A DNA stretch of 52,199 bases from an uncultured Rhodospirillaceae bacterium (GTDB taxonomy: Bacteria > Pseudomonadota > Alphaproteobacteria > UBA8366): assembly GCA_913043025.1 (NCBI GenBank), contig CAJWLM010000020.1, positions 1 through 52,199 on the forward strand, in the 5' to 3' direction. The notes beneath the pieces are model-generated. The model saw nothing but the letters and a program-made list of their open reading frames with translations, searched no databases and had not been told where the DNA came from. Positions 20,516 through 30,128 of this stretch are shown piece by piece (the stretch's first letter is position 1; the number at the start of each line of letters is the position of its first letter). The position numbers were made by a program, and so were the translations under genes.

Positions 20516-20568
20516 CCGGTGCCGGTTTACGTCGGTGACAGATCGCGAAGGTTAGAACCGGAAAAGGA
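20516..20568 (+). promoter_or_regulatory. Possible structured rpsB leader over the ribosome site
   Basis: Just before rpsB, AACCGG (20556-20561) can pair with CCGGTT (20522-20527), or its ACCGG part with CCGGT (20516-20520), giving two mutually exclusive hairpins. The right arm ends 2 bases before the AAGGA ribosome site (20564-20568). In E. coli, S2 represses rpsB-tsf through the rpsB leader; whether this leader does the same is inference. Confidence 0.35.
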
Positions 20569-20576
20569 ACATTACA

Positions 20577-21512
20577 ATGGCAATGCCAACTTTTACTATG
20601 CGTCAGCTTTTGGAAGCAGGCGTCCACTTCGGCCATACTACCCGTCGATGGAACCCACGCATGGCGCCGTACCTATTCGGGCAGCGCAACGGTATTCACA
20701 TCATTGATCTTGAGCAGACTGTCCCAATGCTCCACCGAGCGTTGGCGCAAGTGCGAGAAGTTGCACAGAATAGAGGACGGGTTCTTTTTGTCGGCACCAA
20801 ACGCCAAGCTACAGATATTGTGAAAGAGGCAGCCACCCGGTGCGCGCAAAACTTTGTAAACCATAGGTGGTTGGGCGGAATGCTCACAAACTGGAAAACT
20901 ATTTCCAATTCTATTCGACGCTTAAAACAATTGGAGGAATTGCTTAAAGAAGAGAATGTGGGCCTCACCAAGAAAGAACTTCTTGGCCTTCAGCGTGAGC
21001 GCGATAAGCTTGACAGAGCGCTTGGTGGAATTAAGGAAATGGCAGGCCTGCCAGATATAATTGTAGTTATAGATACCAATAAAGAATCTATTGCGATACA
21101 GGAAGCCCGAAAACTCTCTATACCCACAATTGCAATACTTGATAGCAATTCCGATCCAGAGGGGATCACAACCCCCGTGCCTGGTAATGATGACGCTATG
21201 CGCGCCATTGCGCTTTACTGTAATCTCCTAGCTGATGCAGTTCTGGATGGATTACAAGCCGGGTTGATCGGTTCTGAGTCGGAACAAGAAGTAATCCCGG
21301 GTGCCGTAGAAGGTGCACCTCAAGGAAATAAAGAGGCCGGGTCAGAGAAAGAGGTCGAATCCAAAATAGAGTCAGTAGCGGATGAAAAGAATGATGTGGC
21401 GGAGAGACCACAGAAGCCGGTTTTAGACAATGAAAAACAGGATGCGCAGGCCACCTCAGAAGATAAAGACGAAAATGAACCTTCATCGGCGGAAGTCGGC
21501 TCAGCGAAGTAA
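20577..21512 (+). CDS. rpsB: 30S ribosomal protein S2 with acidic C-terminal tail
   Basis: Structural protein of the small ribosomal subunit, bound on the solvent side near S1. The start [27 protein letters not shown] and the later [36 protein letters not shown] and [21 protein letters not shown] segments are diagnostic. The core ends near residue 235; a further 70 or so residues form a low-complexity, Glu/Lys/Asp-rich tail without hydrophobic core, longer than the usual end of the protein. AAGGA at 20564-20568 supports the ATG. It is followed by tsf after 53 bp, the standard rpsB-tsf pair. Confidence 0.98.
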   Translation: MAMPTFTMRQLLEAGVHFGHTTRRWNPRMAPYLFGQRNGIHIIDLEQTVPMLHRALAQVREVAQNRGRVLFVGTKRQATDIVKEAATRCAQNFVNHRWLGGMLTNWKTISNSIRRLKQLEELLKEENVGLTKKELLGLQRERDKLDRALGGIKEMAGLPDIIVVIDTNKESIAIQEARKLSIPTIAILDSNSDPEGITTPVPGNDDAMRAIALYCNLLADAVLDGLQAGLIGSESEQEVIPGAVEGAPQGNKEAGSEKEVESKIESVADEKNDVAERPQKPVLDNEKQDAQATSEDKDENEPSSAEVGSAK

Positions 21513-21565
21513 AAAAATATTAGCCTAAAATTGAATAACGTCAGTAAAACTAGGAAGGAATGATG

Positions 21566-22492
21566 ATGGCGACGATAAGCGCAGGTCTCGTCAAAGAGCT
21601 AAGAGATAAAACTGGCGCGGGCATGATGGATTGCAAAAAAGCGCTAAAAGAGACCAATGCAGATATCGAAGAGGCTATAGACTGGCTCCGCACGAAGGGT
21701 TTGGCCGCTGCTGCCAAGAAATCCGGGCGCGTTGCCTCTGAAGGGCTTGTTGGAATTGCCTCAAAAGGTACAAAAGGATCAATAATTGAGGTAAATTCAG
21801 AAACAGATTTTGTATCAAGGAACGGAGAATTTCAGAGCCTGGTGCGCAATGTGGCCGAAGTCACCCTCGATACTGCTGGCGATATTTCTGAGATTAGCGG
21901 CTCGATATACCCTGAGACCCAACGGACGGTTCAGGAGGAAATCACCCACCAAATTGCGACTATTGGAGAGAATATATCGCTTCGCAGGGCTCAAACGTTA
22001 AGCGTGACTAATGGAATTATTGCGACCTATGTACATAGCGCGCTTGCCGAGGGGTTGGGTAAGATTGGTGTTTTGTTGGCGCTGGAGTCAGAGGGCGATA
22101 GAAAAAAACTCGCGTCACTAGGAAAACAGCTTGCTATGCATGTGGCAGCCGCACGGCCTGAATGGATTTCAAAGGATGATGTGTCTGCTGATGATCAAGA
22201 GCGGGAGCGTAAAGTACTGCGTGAACAGGCGTCTGATACTGGCAAGACGCCGGATATAATAGAAAAGATGGTAGATGGTCGCATGCGAAAGTTCTACGAA
22301 GAGGTTTGTTTATTAGAACAAACGTATGTGATTGATAACGAAACTAAGATATCGAAGGTATTGGAAGGCGCAATAAAAGACATTGGTGCCGAAATAGCGA
22401 TTAAGGGTTTTATCTGTTATGGTCTGGGCGAGGGAATAGTAAAAGAGGCCAGTGATTTTGCAGCTGAAGTTGCTGCAACCGCCGGAGCGTAG
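21566..22492 (+). CDS. tsf: Elongation factor Ts
   Basis: Nucleotide exchange factor that regenerates EF-Tu-GTP. The N-terminal UBA-like domain has the signature LRDKTGAGMMDCKKALKE, and the core contains SETDFVSRNGEFQSLV and AMHVAAARPEWIS. Length about 308 residues is normal. Three ATGs run in tandem (21560, 21563, 21566); AGGAAGGA at 21552-21559 abuts the first two, so the third, giving MATISAGLVKEL, is the best spaced start. Confidence 0.97.
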   Translation: MATISAGLVKELRDKTGAGMMDCKKALKETNADIEEAIDWLRTKGLAAAAKKSGRVASEGLVGIASKGTKGSIIEVNSETDFVSRNGEFQSLVRNVAEVTLDTAGDISEISGSIYPETQRTVQEEITHQIATIGENISLRRAQTLSVTNGIIATYVHSALAEGLGKIGVLLALESEGDRKKLASLGKQLAMHVAAARPEWISKDDVSADDQERERKVLREQASDTGKTPDIIEKMVDGRMRKFYEEVCLLEQTYVIDNETKISKVLEGAIKDIGAEIAIKGFICYGLGEGIVKEASDFAAEVAATAGA

Positions 22493-22536
22493 ACCAAGGT
22501 TAACTAAACCACATGCACGCAGGAGCTGCTCCCAAT

Positions 22537-23256
22537 ATGGCTAGCAACAAACCTATGTATAACCGCGTGCTTCTGAAGATTTCTGGTGAAGCGCTTATGG
22601 CAGATCGTGAATTTGGTCTGGATCCTGCGATGGTTTCCCAAGTGGCAACCGAGATAAAATCAGTCAGCTCTCTTGGTGTAGAGGTCTGCCTCGTAATAGG
22701 TGGTGGTAACATTTTCAGGGGAGTGTCTGTATCGGCAGAAGGAATGGAGCGGGCATCTGCTGATTATATGGGTATGCTGGCAACAGTGATGAATGCGTTA
22801 GCCGTTCAAAGTGCTCTTGAATTGGCTGGAGTAGCTACGCGTGTGCAATCTGCAATACCCATGAATGCAGTATGTGAGCCCTACATCCGTCGACGGGCTG
22901 CACGACACATGGAAAAAGGTAGGGTTGTTATTTTTGCAGCCGGTACCGGTAATCCTTACTTCACTACCGATACAGCTGCTGCATTACGCGCTTCAGAGAT
23001 GGAATGCGGCGCTTTGCTCAAAGCTACTAAGGTAGATGGTGTATACGAGGCTGACCCCCTACTTGATCCTGATGCTGAACGTTATGATACACTCAGTTAT
23101 ATGGATGTGCTATCGCGTGACCTTAAAGTTATGGATGCTGCTGCAATATCATTAGCGCGGGAGAATTCTATACCAATAATTGTTTTTTCAATAAATGAGA
23201 AAGATGGGTTTGCGAATGTTATTAAGGGTAATGGTCGTTTTACGCTGATTTCTTGA
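22537..23256 (+). CDS. pyrH: UMP kinase
   Basis: Phosphorylates UMP to UDP in pyrimidine nucleotide synthesis; a hexameric amino-acid-kinase-fold enzyme unlike eukaryotic UMP kinases. Motifs are [77 protein letters not shown] and [14 protein letters not shown] prefer the ATG at 22537 ([10 protein letters not shown], about 239 residues), which matches family length and has AGGAG upstream; an ATG at 22513 would add eight residues. It sits in the canonical tsf-pyrH-frr order. Confidence 0.96.
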   Translation: MASNKPMYNRVLLKISGEALMADREFGLDPAMVSQVATEIKSVSSLGVEVCLVIGGGNIFRGVSVSAEGMERASADYMGMLATVMNALAVQSALELAGVATRVQSAIPMNAVCEPYIRRRAARHMEKGRVVIFAAGTGNPYFTTDTAAALRASEMECGALLKATKVDGVYEADPLLDPDAERYDTLSYMDVLSRDLKVMDAAAISLARENSIPIIVFSINEKDGFANVIKGNGRFTLIS

Positions 23257-23269
23257 GCGAGGGGATACC

Positions 23270-23833
23270 GTGGCTGATAATAGTTTTGACATTGCAGATT
23301 TCGAGCGGCGCATGGATGGCGCTTTGAGTTCGCTTGGGAGAGAATTCGGTGGCTTGAGGACGGGCCGAGCGAGCACGGCTTTGCTTGAACCCCTGAATGT
23401 AGACGCGTACGGAAGTAAAATGCCCATAGATCAAGTAGGTACAATTAATATCCCCGAAGCGCGCCTCCTCACTGTTCAGGTATGGGATAAAAGTATGGTA
23501 GCTGCCGTAGAAAAATGTATCAGAGAATCTGATCTCGGCCTCAACCCACAAACTGAGGGACAATTGATCCGTATAGTCATTCCGGATTTAAGTGAGGAGA
23601 GGAGGGTAGAAATTAAGAAGATTGCTGCCAAGTATGCAGAACAAGCTCGCATTGCCGTGAGAAATGTCCGTCGTGATGGAATGGATGATCTTAAAAAGGC
23701 AGAAAGGGACGGCGCCATGTCACAAGACGATCAGCGCATATGGGCTGATGAACTACAAGAAATGACCAACAAGCATGTCAAGAAAATAGATGAAGCGCTT
23801 ACCCAAAAAGAAGCTGAGATCATGCAAGTTTAG
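23270..23833 (+). CDS. frr: Ribosome recycling factor
   Basis: Splits post-termination ribosomes together with EF-G. The product has 187 residues and shows [56 protein letters not shown] and [15 protein letters not shown], covering both the helical bundle and the beta domain. It begins with GTG at 23270, with GAGGGG well placed upstream and no better start nearby. It follows pyrH after 13 bp. Confidence 0.97.
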   Translation: MADNSFDIADFERRMDGALSSLGREFGGLRTGRASTALLEPLNVDAYGSKMPIDQVGTINIPEARLLTVQVWDKSMVAAVEKCIRESDLGLNPQTEGQLIRIVIPDLSEERRVEIKKIAAKYAEQARIAVRNVRRDGMDDLKKAERDGAMSQDDQRIWADELQEMTNKHVKKIDEALTQKEAEIMQV

Positions 23834-23848
23834 GATTTGCTTATAATC

Positions 23849-24574
23849 ATGGACGAAGGATTTAAAGACACTCCCAAGCACGTCGCGATAGTAATGGACG
23901 GTAATGGTCGTTGGGCAAAAGCGCGCAGTCTACCCCGCCTTGAGGGACACAGGAAAGGTGTGGAGGCAGCACGGCGAGCAGTAACGTTTGCCTCGGACTC
24001 GGGTATCGGGTTTTTGACCTTGTTCAGTTTTTCATCTGAAAATTGGAATCGATCACCGCGAGAGATCAATGATTTAATGGGGCTTCTTAGTTGGTATCTG
24101 CGCTCTGAAACTGCGGAGCTTCATAAAAATAATGTTCGTTTGAAAGTTATAGGGGATAGGGGGCGTCTCACAAATGATATTATTGATCTTATCGAGCATG
24201 CTGAGAATACGATGGAAGAGAATTCTGGTCTCACTCTGATTCTTGCCCTTAGTTATGGTGGCCGGCAGGATATAGTATCAGCTGCACGAGTGTTAGCGCG
24301 TCAAGTTGCTGATGGGGCACTTGCAAATGATGCGATTGACGAAGCTCTCTTTGCAAAATACCTGACAACCGGCGGAATTCCTGATCCCGACTTGCTGATC
24401 CGAACAAGCGGAGAGCAGCGGATAAGTAACTTTCTCATTTGGCAACTAGCTTATACTGAATTTGTGTTTTCCGATGTCTTATGGCCCGACTTTCAGGTGA
24501 AACACTTCAGAGAAGCTATTGACGAATATCGCCGCAGAGATCGTCGTTATGGCGCAACAATCGACAGTCGTTAA
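23849..24574 (+). CDS. uppS: Undecaprenyl diphosphate synthase
   Basis: Cis-prenyltransferase that extends farnesyl diphosphate to the C55 lipid carrier used for peptidoglycan and other surface polymers. The active-site motif VAIVMDGNGRWAKAR places the catalytic D17; other motifs are GHRKGVEAARR, LTLFSFSSENWNR, LALSYGGRQDIV and DLLIRTSGEQRISNFLIWQLAYTE. I use the ATG at 23849 (MDEGFKDTPKH, 241 residues); an in-frame TTG at 23837 has no ribosome site. It overlaps cdsA by 26 bp. Confidence 0.96.
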   Translation: MDEGFKDTPKHVAIVMDGNGRWAKARSLPRLEGHRKGVEAARRAVTFASDSGIGFLTLFSFSSENWNRSPREINDLMGLLSWYLRSETAELHKNNVRLKVIGDRGRLTNDIIDLIEHAENTMEENSGLTLILALSYGGRQDIVSAARVLARQVADGALANDAIDEALFAKYLTTGGIPDPDLLIRTSGEQRISNFLIWQLAYTEFVFSDVLWPDFQVKHFREAIDEYRRRDRRYGATIDSR

Positions 24575-25379
24575 AACTCAAAAGCTTTTCAGACGGACCG
24601 TCTCCGCAATGACGTTATTAGTCATCGCGGGACTTGCAGTTTGGCTCGGCGGAGTAGTGCTTAATTGCTTCCTTTTTTTACTATCTTCTCTGCTGATATG
24701 GGAGTGGTTCTGCTTGGTAAGGGTGTTCGCAAAGCTTGTGCGCCTTTTTTTGAGTACAATGCTCTCATTGGGCGTTGTTATAGCCGGCAGTATGCTTGCG
24801 GCAGAACTGCAAGCCGCATTGATCGGCTGTGTGTTGCTCGCTGGGCAGGTTTTTGCATTTTGGAAGCATGGTAGATTTGGCCTCGTAGTCGGATTAGGGC
24901 CTGCATTGATTGTGGCAACAATTATGGCGGCGATCTACTTGCGGAAGTTACCTGAATTCGGATTAGAGATGATTTGTTGGGTAATTTTGGTTGTTTCAGC
25001 AATGGATATTGGTGGCTTCTTTCTTGGTAAAACCATTGGTGGACCGCGCCTCGCTCCAAATATTAGCCCTAATAAAACGTATTCTGGCCTTCTCGGGGGA
25101 ATGTTAGTCGGGGGGCTTGCAAGCACAGGAGTAGCTCATCTGGCAGGAGACGCCGAAACTTTGACTTTTTTTGCCTTGGGGGCTGGGCTAGCATTTGTAT
25201 CTCAGGCGGGGGACTTGTTGGAATCATCGTGGAAACGTTATTTTAATGTTAAAGACTCCAGTTCATTGTTGCCTGGGCATGGAGGTTTCTTGGATCGGTT
25301 CGACGGATACTTGACCGCGTTGCCAATCGTAGCGCTAATGACTTTCATACTAGGTAGGAGCCCATTTTTATGGCCGTGA
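24549..25379 (+). CDS. cdsA: Phosphatidate cytidylyltransferase
   Basis: Makes CDP-diacylglycerol from phosphatidate and CTP, the branch point of phospholipid synthesis. It is an integral membrane protein of 276 residues with about eight helices. The C-terminal signature is complete: DIGGFFLGKTIGG, APNISPNKTYSGLLGG, then FVSQAGDLLESSWKRYFNVKDSS and LPGHGGFLDRFDGYL. The ATG at 24549 lies within the end of uppS. The stop overlaps the dxr start by 10 bp, so uppS, cdsA and dxr form one coupled unit. Confidence 0.96.
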   Translation: MAQQSTVVKTQKLFRRTVSAMTLLVIAGLAVWLGGVVLNCFLFLLSSLLIWEWFCLVRVFAKLVRLFLSTMLSLGVVIAGSMLAAELQAALIGCVLLAGQVFAFWKHGRFGLVVGLGPALIVATIMAAIYLRKLPEFGLEMICWVILVVSAMDIGGFFLGKTIGGPRLAPNISPNKTYSGLLGGMLVGGLASTGVAHLAGDAETLTFFALGAGLAFVSQAGDLLESSWKRYFNVKDSSSLLPGHGGFLDRFDGYLTALPIVALMTFILGRSPFLWP

Positions 25380-26581
25380 AAAATGAAAAAGCAGAGGTGG
25401 TTAGCTCTAGTGAACCGCGGCGCGTTACAATACTAGGCTCTACTGGGTCGGTAGGTTGTCAAACGATAGATATTATTCAACGAAATTCTCGTGCTTATAA
25501 GGTGGAAGCGCTTACTGCAGGATCAAACGTAAAACTGGTAGCTGCGCAAGCAAAAGAGTTGAAGCCATCGTTTGTGGCAGTCGCAAATCCAGAGGTTTAT
25601 AGCGAATTAAAAGATTACTTATCGGGAGAAAATATTGAGGTTGCCTGTGGCCCCGATGCTGTTGTCGAAGCAGCAGCACGAGATGCTGAATGGGTAATGG
25701 CATCCATAGTTGGGGCTGCGGGCCTTAAACCTACATTAGCCGCCGTGGAACGCGGAGCGACAGTGGCATTTGCAAATAAGGAGTGCTTAGTTTGTGCAGG
25801 TGAGCTGATGATGGCGGAAATAGATCGCTATGGAGCTACTCTTATACCGGTAGATTCAGAGCATAATGCAATTTTTCAAGTTTTTGATTTCGATAATAAA
25901 AAGGGGATTGAAAAACTCATATTGACCGCCTCTGGTGGCCCGTTTCGTAATTGGACTTCTGAAGAAATGAAACGTGCTAGTCCAGCAGAAGCTGTGGCTC
26001 ATCCGAATTGGGATATGGGAGCAAAGATATCAGTAGATTCTGCCACAATGATGAATAAAGGGCTTGAGGTAATCGAAGCCTATCATCTTTTTGGTCTTAA
26101 CGAAGACAAAATTGATGTTGTAGTCCATCCCCAGTCGGTTATTCATAGCATGGTTTCGTATGTTGATGGATCCGTTCTTGCGCAGCTTGGCACGCCTGAC
26201 ATGCGCACTCCAATAGCTTACGCTCTTGGTTTTCCCGACCGCGTTGAAACACCTTGTGATCGGCTTAACTGGCAGAAACTCATGACGCTAACATTTGAGG
26301 CGCCCGATCCCGAACGGTTTCCTGCACTCAGAATTGCTCGTGAAGCACTCAATGAGGGCGGAAGCGCACCGATTGTTATGAATGCTGCCAACGAAATTGC
26401 TGTTGCACACTTTCTTCAAAACAAGATAGGATTCATGGATATTCCTGCCGTCGTAGAAAATTCGTTAGCAAATTTTGATCATTGTCGACCACAATCGTTA
26501 TCGGAGGTTCATGTGCTTGACAGTGAGGCTAGAAGGGTTGCAATGACAATAATAACTACCATGTCAAAAAGAAACAAATAA
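25370..26581 (+). CDS. dxr: 1-deoxy-D-xylulose 5-phosphate reductoisomerase
   Basis: Second enzyme of the MEP isoprenoid pathway, turning DXP into MEP with NADPH. After a short N-terminal extension, the NADPH-binding motif VTILGSTGSVGCQTIDII is clear, followed by FANKECLVCAGELMM, the metal and substrate loop VDSEHNAIFQ, LTASGGPFRNW and VDSATMMNKGLEVIEAYHLFG. Its 403 residues are normal. AGGAG at 25355-25359 precedes the ATG. Its position beside uppS links precursor supply to prenyl carrier synthesis. Confidence 0.97.
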   Translation: MAVKNEKAEVVSSSEPRRVTILGSTGSVGCQTIDIIQRNSRAYKVEALTAGSNVKLVAAQAKELKPSFVAVANPEVYSELKDYLSGENIEVACGPDAVVEAAARDAEWVMASIVGAAGLKPTLAAVERGATVAFANKECLVCAGELMMAEIDRYGATLIPVDSEHNAIFQVFDFDNKKGIEKLILTASGGPFRNWTSEEMKRASPAEAVAHPNWDMGAKISVDSATMMNKGLEVIEAYHLFGLNEDKIDVVVHPQSVIHSMVSYVDGSVLAQLGTPDMRTPIAYALGFPDRVETPCDRLNWQKLMTLTFEAPDPERFPALRIAREALNEGGSAPIVMNAANEIAVAHFLQNKIGFMDIPAVVENSLANFDHCRPQSLSEVHVLDSEARRVAMTIITTMSKRNK

Positions 26582-26591
26582 AGAGAACGTG

Positions 26592-27689
26592 ATGGAATTT
26601 GTGTATACTTATATTCTTCCCTTTTTGGCGCTTCTTACAATACTCGTGTTCGTCCACGAACTCGGTCATTATTTAGTTGCAAAACGTAACGGAGTGAAAA
26701 TCGAAGTTTTTTCAGTTGGATTCGGGCCAGAGCTGTTCGGTTGGACTGACAAAGCGCTGACACGTTGGAAATTTAGCGTAATTCCGCTTGGCGGCTATGT
26801 TAAAATGTTTGGAGAGGGTGACCATTCCGGCGGGGGGAAATCTAATACCCCCCTCACCGACGAAGAAAAAAGGCACTCATTTTCACACAAAACGTTGGGT
26901 CAACGGGCTGCAATAGTTTTTGCCGGTCCCGCCGCAAATTTTTTATTCGCAATTGTTGTTTTGGTTGCTTTATTTATGACAGTTGGGCAGCCTTATACGC
27001 CGGCTGAGGTGGGTTCTGTAAAGGCTAAGAGTGCAGCCGACGCTGCTGGTCTTAAAGCAGGGGATAAGTTTCTTGAAATTAACGGTAACGAGATATATCG
27101 CTTTGAGGATGTACAACAAATAGTGAGATTGGCAGCGGGTGAAAGATTGCAACTACTTGTTGATCGTTCTGGGCAAGAAATCGTACTTTACGCCACCCCC
27201 GAAACAGCAGAGCTGAAAGATAGGTCTGGTAATACGCATAAGATCGGAATGCTTGGTATTAGTCGCCAAGGCGTATCGTATGTCCGCCACGGACCGGGTA
27301 AAGCGGTTTGGCAAGCATTGCGGGAGTGCGTCCAGTTAACGTTGGGTACCTTCAAAGCTATTGGTCAAATGGTGGAGGGTACGCGTAGTGTAGATGAGTT
27401 AGGCGGTCCTGTGCGTATTGGCCAAATGTCCGGTGATTTTGCAAAATCAGGATTTATAGCTTTCGTATGGTTTATGGCTTTGCTTTCTATAAATTTGGGG
27501 CTTATTAACTTGTTTCCTATCCCCATGTTAGACGGAGGGCACCTGTTCTTTTATGGCGTCGAAGCTATAATACGCAGGCCCATAAATGGCCGTATTCAAG
27601 AATATAGTTTTAGAATTGGTATGGCATTGATACTTGGTTTCATGGTATTTGTTACCTTAAATGATATTAAATCTATATTTAATGTTTGA
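26592..27689 (+). CDS. rseP: RIP metalloprotease (site-2 protease family)
   Basis: Intramembrane zinc protease that cleaves membrane-bound anti-sigma factors and leftover signal peptides. The zinc motif HELGH is at residues 22-26 in the first helix, followed by the VGFGPELFGW and IPLGGYVKMFGEGD loops; a single PDZ domain spans roughly 125-200, and the third zinc ligand lies in FPIPMLDGGHLFFY. With about 365 residues and one PDZ domain it is the shorter alphaproteobacterial form. The start is the ATG at 26592; a GTG directly in front of it is in frame but not needed. It stands just upstream of bamA, the usual place. Confidence 0.95.
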   Translation: MEFVYTYILPFLALLTILVFVHELGHYLVAKRNGVKIEVFSVGFGPELFGWTDKALTRWKFSVIPLGGYVKMFGEGDHSGGGKSNTPLTDEEKRHSFSHKTLGQRAAIVFAGPAANFLFAIVVLVALFMTVGQPYTPAEVGSVKAKSAADAAGLKAGDKFLEINGNEIYRFEDVQQIVRLAAGERLQLLVDRSGQEIVLYATPETAELKDRSGNTHKIGMLGISRQGVSYVRHGPGKAVWQALRECVQLTLGTFKAIGQMVEGTRSVDELGGPVRIGQMSGDFAKSGFIAFVWFMALLSINLGLINLFPIPMLDGGHLFFYGVEAIIRRPINGRIQEYSFRIGMALILGFMVFVTLNDIKSIFNV

Positions 27690-27737
27690 GTTAACAAGAA
27701 AAACGTCCTAATACTTAACAAATTGTAGAAGGTTGAC

Positions 27738-30125
27738 TTGCGAGTGTTTAGAGTATTAGGCGCTTCATTTATTGTTGTGGCCATTCTCGGAGCGTTTGCG
27801 ACAAATTCGCATGCGCAAGGGGTAGGGTCATCAACAGTGGCACCAATTATTGTGCCGCCAATGCCGCAAGGCGGGGTAGGACCTTCATCTGAGCCTGCTC
27901 CGCGTGGTGTCACGAATGCGCCTGATCGCTCCGTGGCAGGAATAAAAGAAATCATCGTTGAAGGCACTCGGCGCATCGATCCAGCTACCGTCCTGTCTTA
28001 CATGACGGTAAGGCCAGGAGACTCTTTTTCACCTGAGCCTATCAACCGGTCGTTAAAAAAATTGTATGGCACAGGTCTTTTCCGTGACGTTACTATTAAC
28101 AAGGAAGGGCCGAACTTAGTAATTCGTGTAGTCGAAAATCCGGTAATCAATCGCATTGCTTTCGAGGGCAACAAGGAGCTTGAAAATGACGCGTTGAATG
28201 TAGAGATCCAGCTTCGTCCACGCGTAGTATTTACCAGGACTCGCGTCCAACAGGATGTTGAACGTTTGTTAAAATTATACCGTCGTAGCGGTTACTTCGG
28301 TGCAGTAGTCGAACCAAAGGTTATTCAGCTAGAGCAAAACCGAGTTGATCTTGTGTTTGAAATAAATGAAGGTGCTGAAACTGGTATTAGTCAGATATCA
28401 TTCATCGGTAATAATGAGTTTTCCGACGGAGCGTTGCAGGAAGTTATACTGACGCGCGTTTCTAGGTGGTACAGATTTTTTTCTAGTTCGGATACGTATG
28501 ATCCTGATCGGTTGACCTTTGACCGGGAGTTGCTCCGGAGATTCTACTTGGAGCATGGCTATGCAGATTTTAGGGTTATATCTGCGGTGGCAGAGCTTGC
28601 TCCTGACAGGACCAACTTCTTTGTTACCTTCACGATTGAGGAGGGAGCGCGTTACAGGTTCGGTGCTATCGATACAGAGTCCAAAATTAATGAAATAGAT
28701 CCAAAAATTCTTAGGCCCTTAACTAAGTCAAAAGAGGGAGATTGGTACGACTCTAAAAAAGTTGAAAGCGATGTTGTTAGAATAACTAATGAGGTAGGCA
28801 ACCGTGGCTTCGCGTTTATAGACGTGCGTCCTATCGTAAACCGTGACAGTAAAAATCGTAAAATAAGTGTAATGTATTCGGTGCAGGAGGGGCCGAAAAC
28901 ATTTGTTGAAAGAATAAATATACGCGGCAATACACGTACCCTCGACCGGGTAATACGTAGGGAGATGCGGCTCGTTGAGGGTGATGCTTTTAATGCGGCG
29001 AAGCTCAGGCGTTCACGTCAACGGATTAACAATTTAGGCTATTTCTCAAATGCAAAAGTAAATAAGAAGCCGGGTTCTGCAAAGGATAAAACCGTTTTAG
29101 AAGTAGATGTGGAAGAGCAATCTACCGGGGAATTAAGTATTGGTGCTGGTTTCTCCACATCGGATGGCCCTCTCGGTGAAATGTCACTGCGTGAACGAAA
29201 CCTTCTTGGACGAGGACAAGATTTAGGCGTAAGTGGTCGTATATCGGCAGTCTCCCAGACCTATAAACTTTCTTTTACAGAACCTTATTTTTTAGACCGG
29301 GAACTGTCTGCCGGCGCTGATATTTTTCGGAACACACGGGACCGGGCGGACCAAAGCGGGTTTGATGAAAAGCGCACTGGCGGAACTTTACGCTTGGGTT
29401 ACAGCATAACTGAAGAGTGGTCGCACGGTATAAGATATCAGCTTGAGCGTCAGGAGTTAACTGGCATTCAGTCTGATGCGTCGCAGTTTATAAAAACCCA
29501 AGAGGGAGAGAAGATTAAGTCCGGAATAGGCCACATACTTACATTCGATACGCGGGATAATCGGCAATCGCCGACAGAGGGTCTTGTTGCTCGCTTGAGC
29601 AATAATTTCGCAGGTTTAGGAGGAGATGTTCGAAATCTCTCTTCCAAAGTCAAAGCGCAATATTACTATCCCTTCGGGAAGCAATGGATAGGCAGTATGT
29701 CCGGCGAGGTGGGTCATATATTCGGTGTTGGTCAGGACGTACGTGTTCTTGACAGGTTAAACCTTGGTGGGGATAGTTTTCGCGGATTTGATACGTCCGG
29801 TGTTGGTCCCCGAGACCGATTAACAGGGGATGCCCTTGGAGGTCTTACACGTGCAGTGGGTACTGCAGAACTCAGGTTTCCACTGGGTTTTCCAGAAGAG
29901 CTTGGTGTGTCGGGTGCGCTTTTCTCTGACATAGGAACAGTATTTGGTACAGAGGAAAATAGCAGTTTAATTGATGATGTTGCAGATCCAAGGGTTACTG
30001 TTGGATTTGGAATTGGTTGGAAGTCACCCCTCGGACCGCTTCGGGTTGATTTCGGGTATCCCATTGTAAAACAAGATTTTGATAAAACAGAGTTCGTTCG
30101 GTTTAGTTTTGGCACGAGGTTTTAG
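27738..30125 (+). CDS. bamA: Outer membrane protein assembly factor BamA
   Basis: Central channel of the BAM complex that inserts beta-barrel proteins into the outer membrane. The 795-residue product has a signal peptide (RVLGASFIVVAILGAFATNSHA), five POTRA domains (about 50-450; for example IKEIIVEGTRRIDPATVLSY) and a 16-strand barrel whose last strand ends in phenylalanine (FVRFSFGTRF). The loop-6 motif appears as SFRGFDTSGVGPRD, corresponding to VRGF. The start appears to be TTG at 27738, five bases after AGAAGG; a GTG at 27744 is the alternative. It sits between rseP and skp. Confidence 0.95.
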   Translation: MRVFRVLGASFIVVAILGAFATNSHAQGVGSSTVAPIIVPPMPQGGVGPSSEPAPRGVTNAPDRSVAGIKEIIVEGTRRIDPATVLSYMTVRPGDSFSPEPINRSLKKLYGTGLFRDVTINKEGPNLVIRVVENPVINRIAFEGNKELENDALNVEIQLRPRVVFTRTRVQQDVERLLKLYRRSGYFGAVVEPKVIQLEQNRVDLVFEINEGAETGISQISFIGNNEFSDGALQEVILTRVSRWYRFFSSSDTYDPDRLTFDRELLRRFYLEHGYADFRVISAVAELAPDRTNFFVTFTIEEGARYRFGAIDTESKINEIDPKILRPLTKSKEGDWYDSKKVESDVVRITNEVGNRGFAFIDVRPIVNRDSKNRKISVMYSVQEGPKTFVERINIRGNTRTLDRVIRREMRLVEGDAFNAAKLRRSRQRINNLGYFSNAKVNKKPGSAKDKTVLEVDVEEQSTGELSIGAGFSTSDGPLGEMSLRERNLLGRGQDLGVSGRISAVSQTYKLSFTEPYFLDRELSAGADIFRNTRDRADQSGFDEKRTGGTLRLGYSITEEWSHGIRYQLERQELTGIQSDASQFIKTQEGEKIKSGIGHILTFDTRDNRQSPTEGLVARLSNNFAGLGGDVRNLSSKVKAQYYYPFGKQWIGSMSGEVGHIFGVGQDVRVLDRLNLGGDSFRGFDTSGVGPRDRLTGDALGGLTRAVGTAELRFPLGFPEELGVSGALFSDIGTVFGTEENSSLIDDVADPRVTVGFGIGWKSPLGPLRVDFGYPIVKQDFDKTEFVRFSFGTRF

Positions 30126-30128
30126 TTC

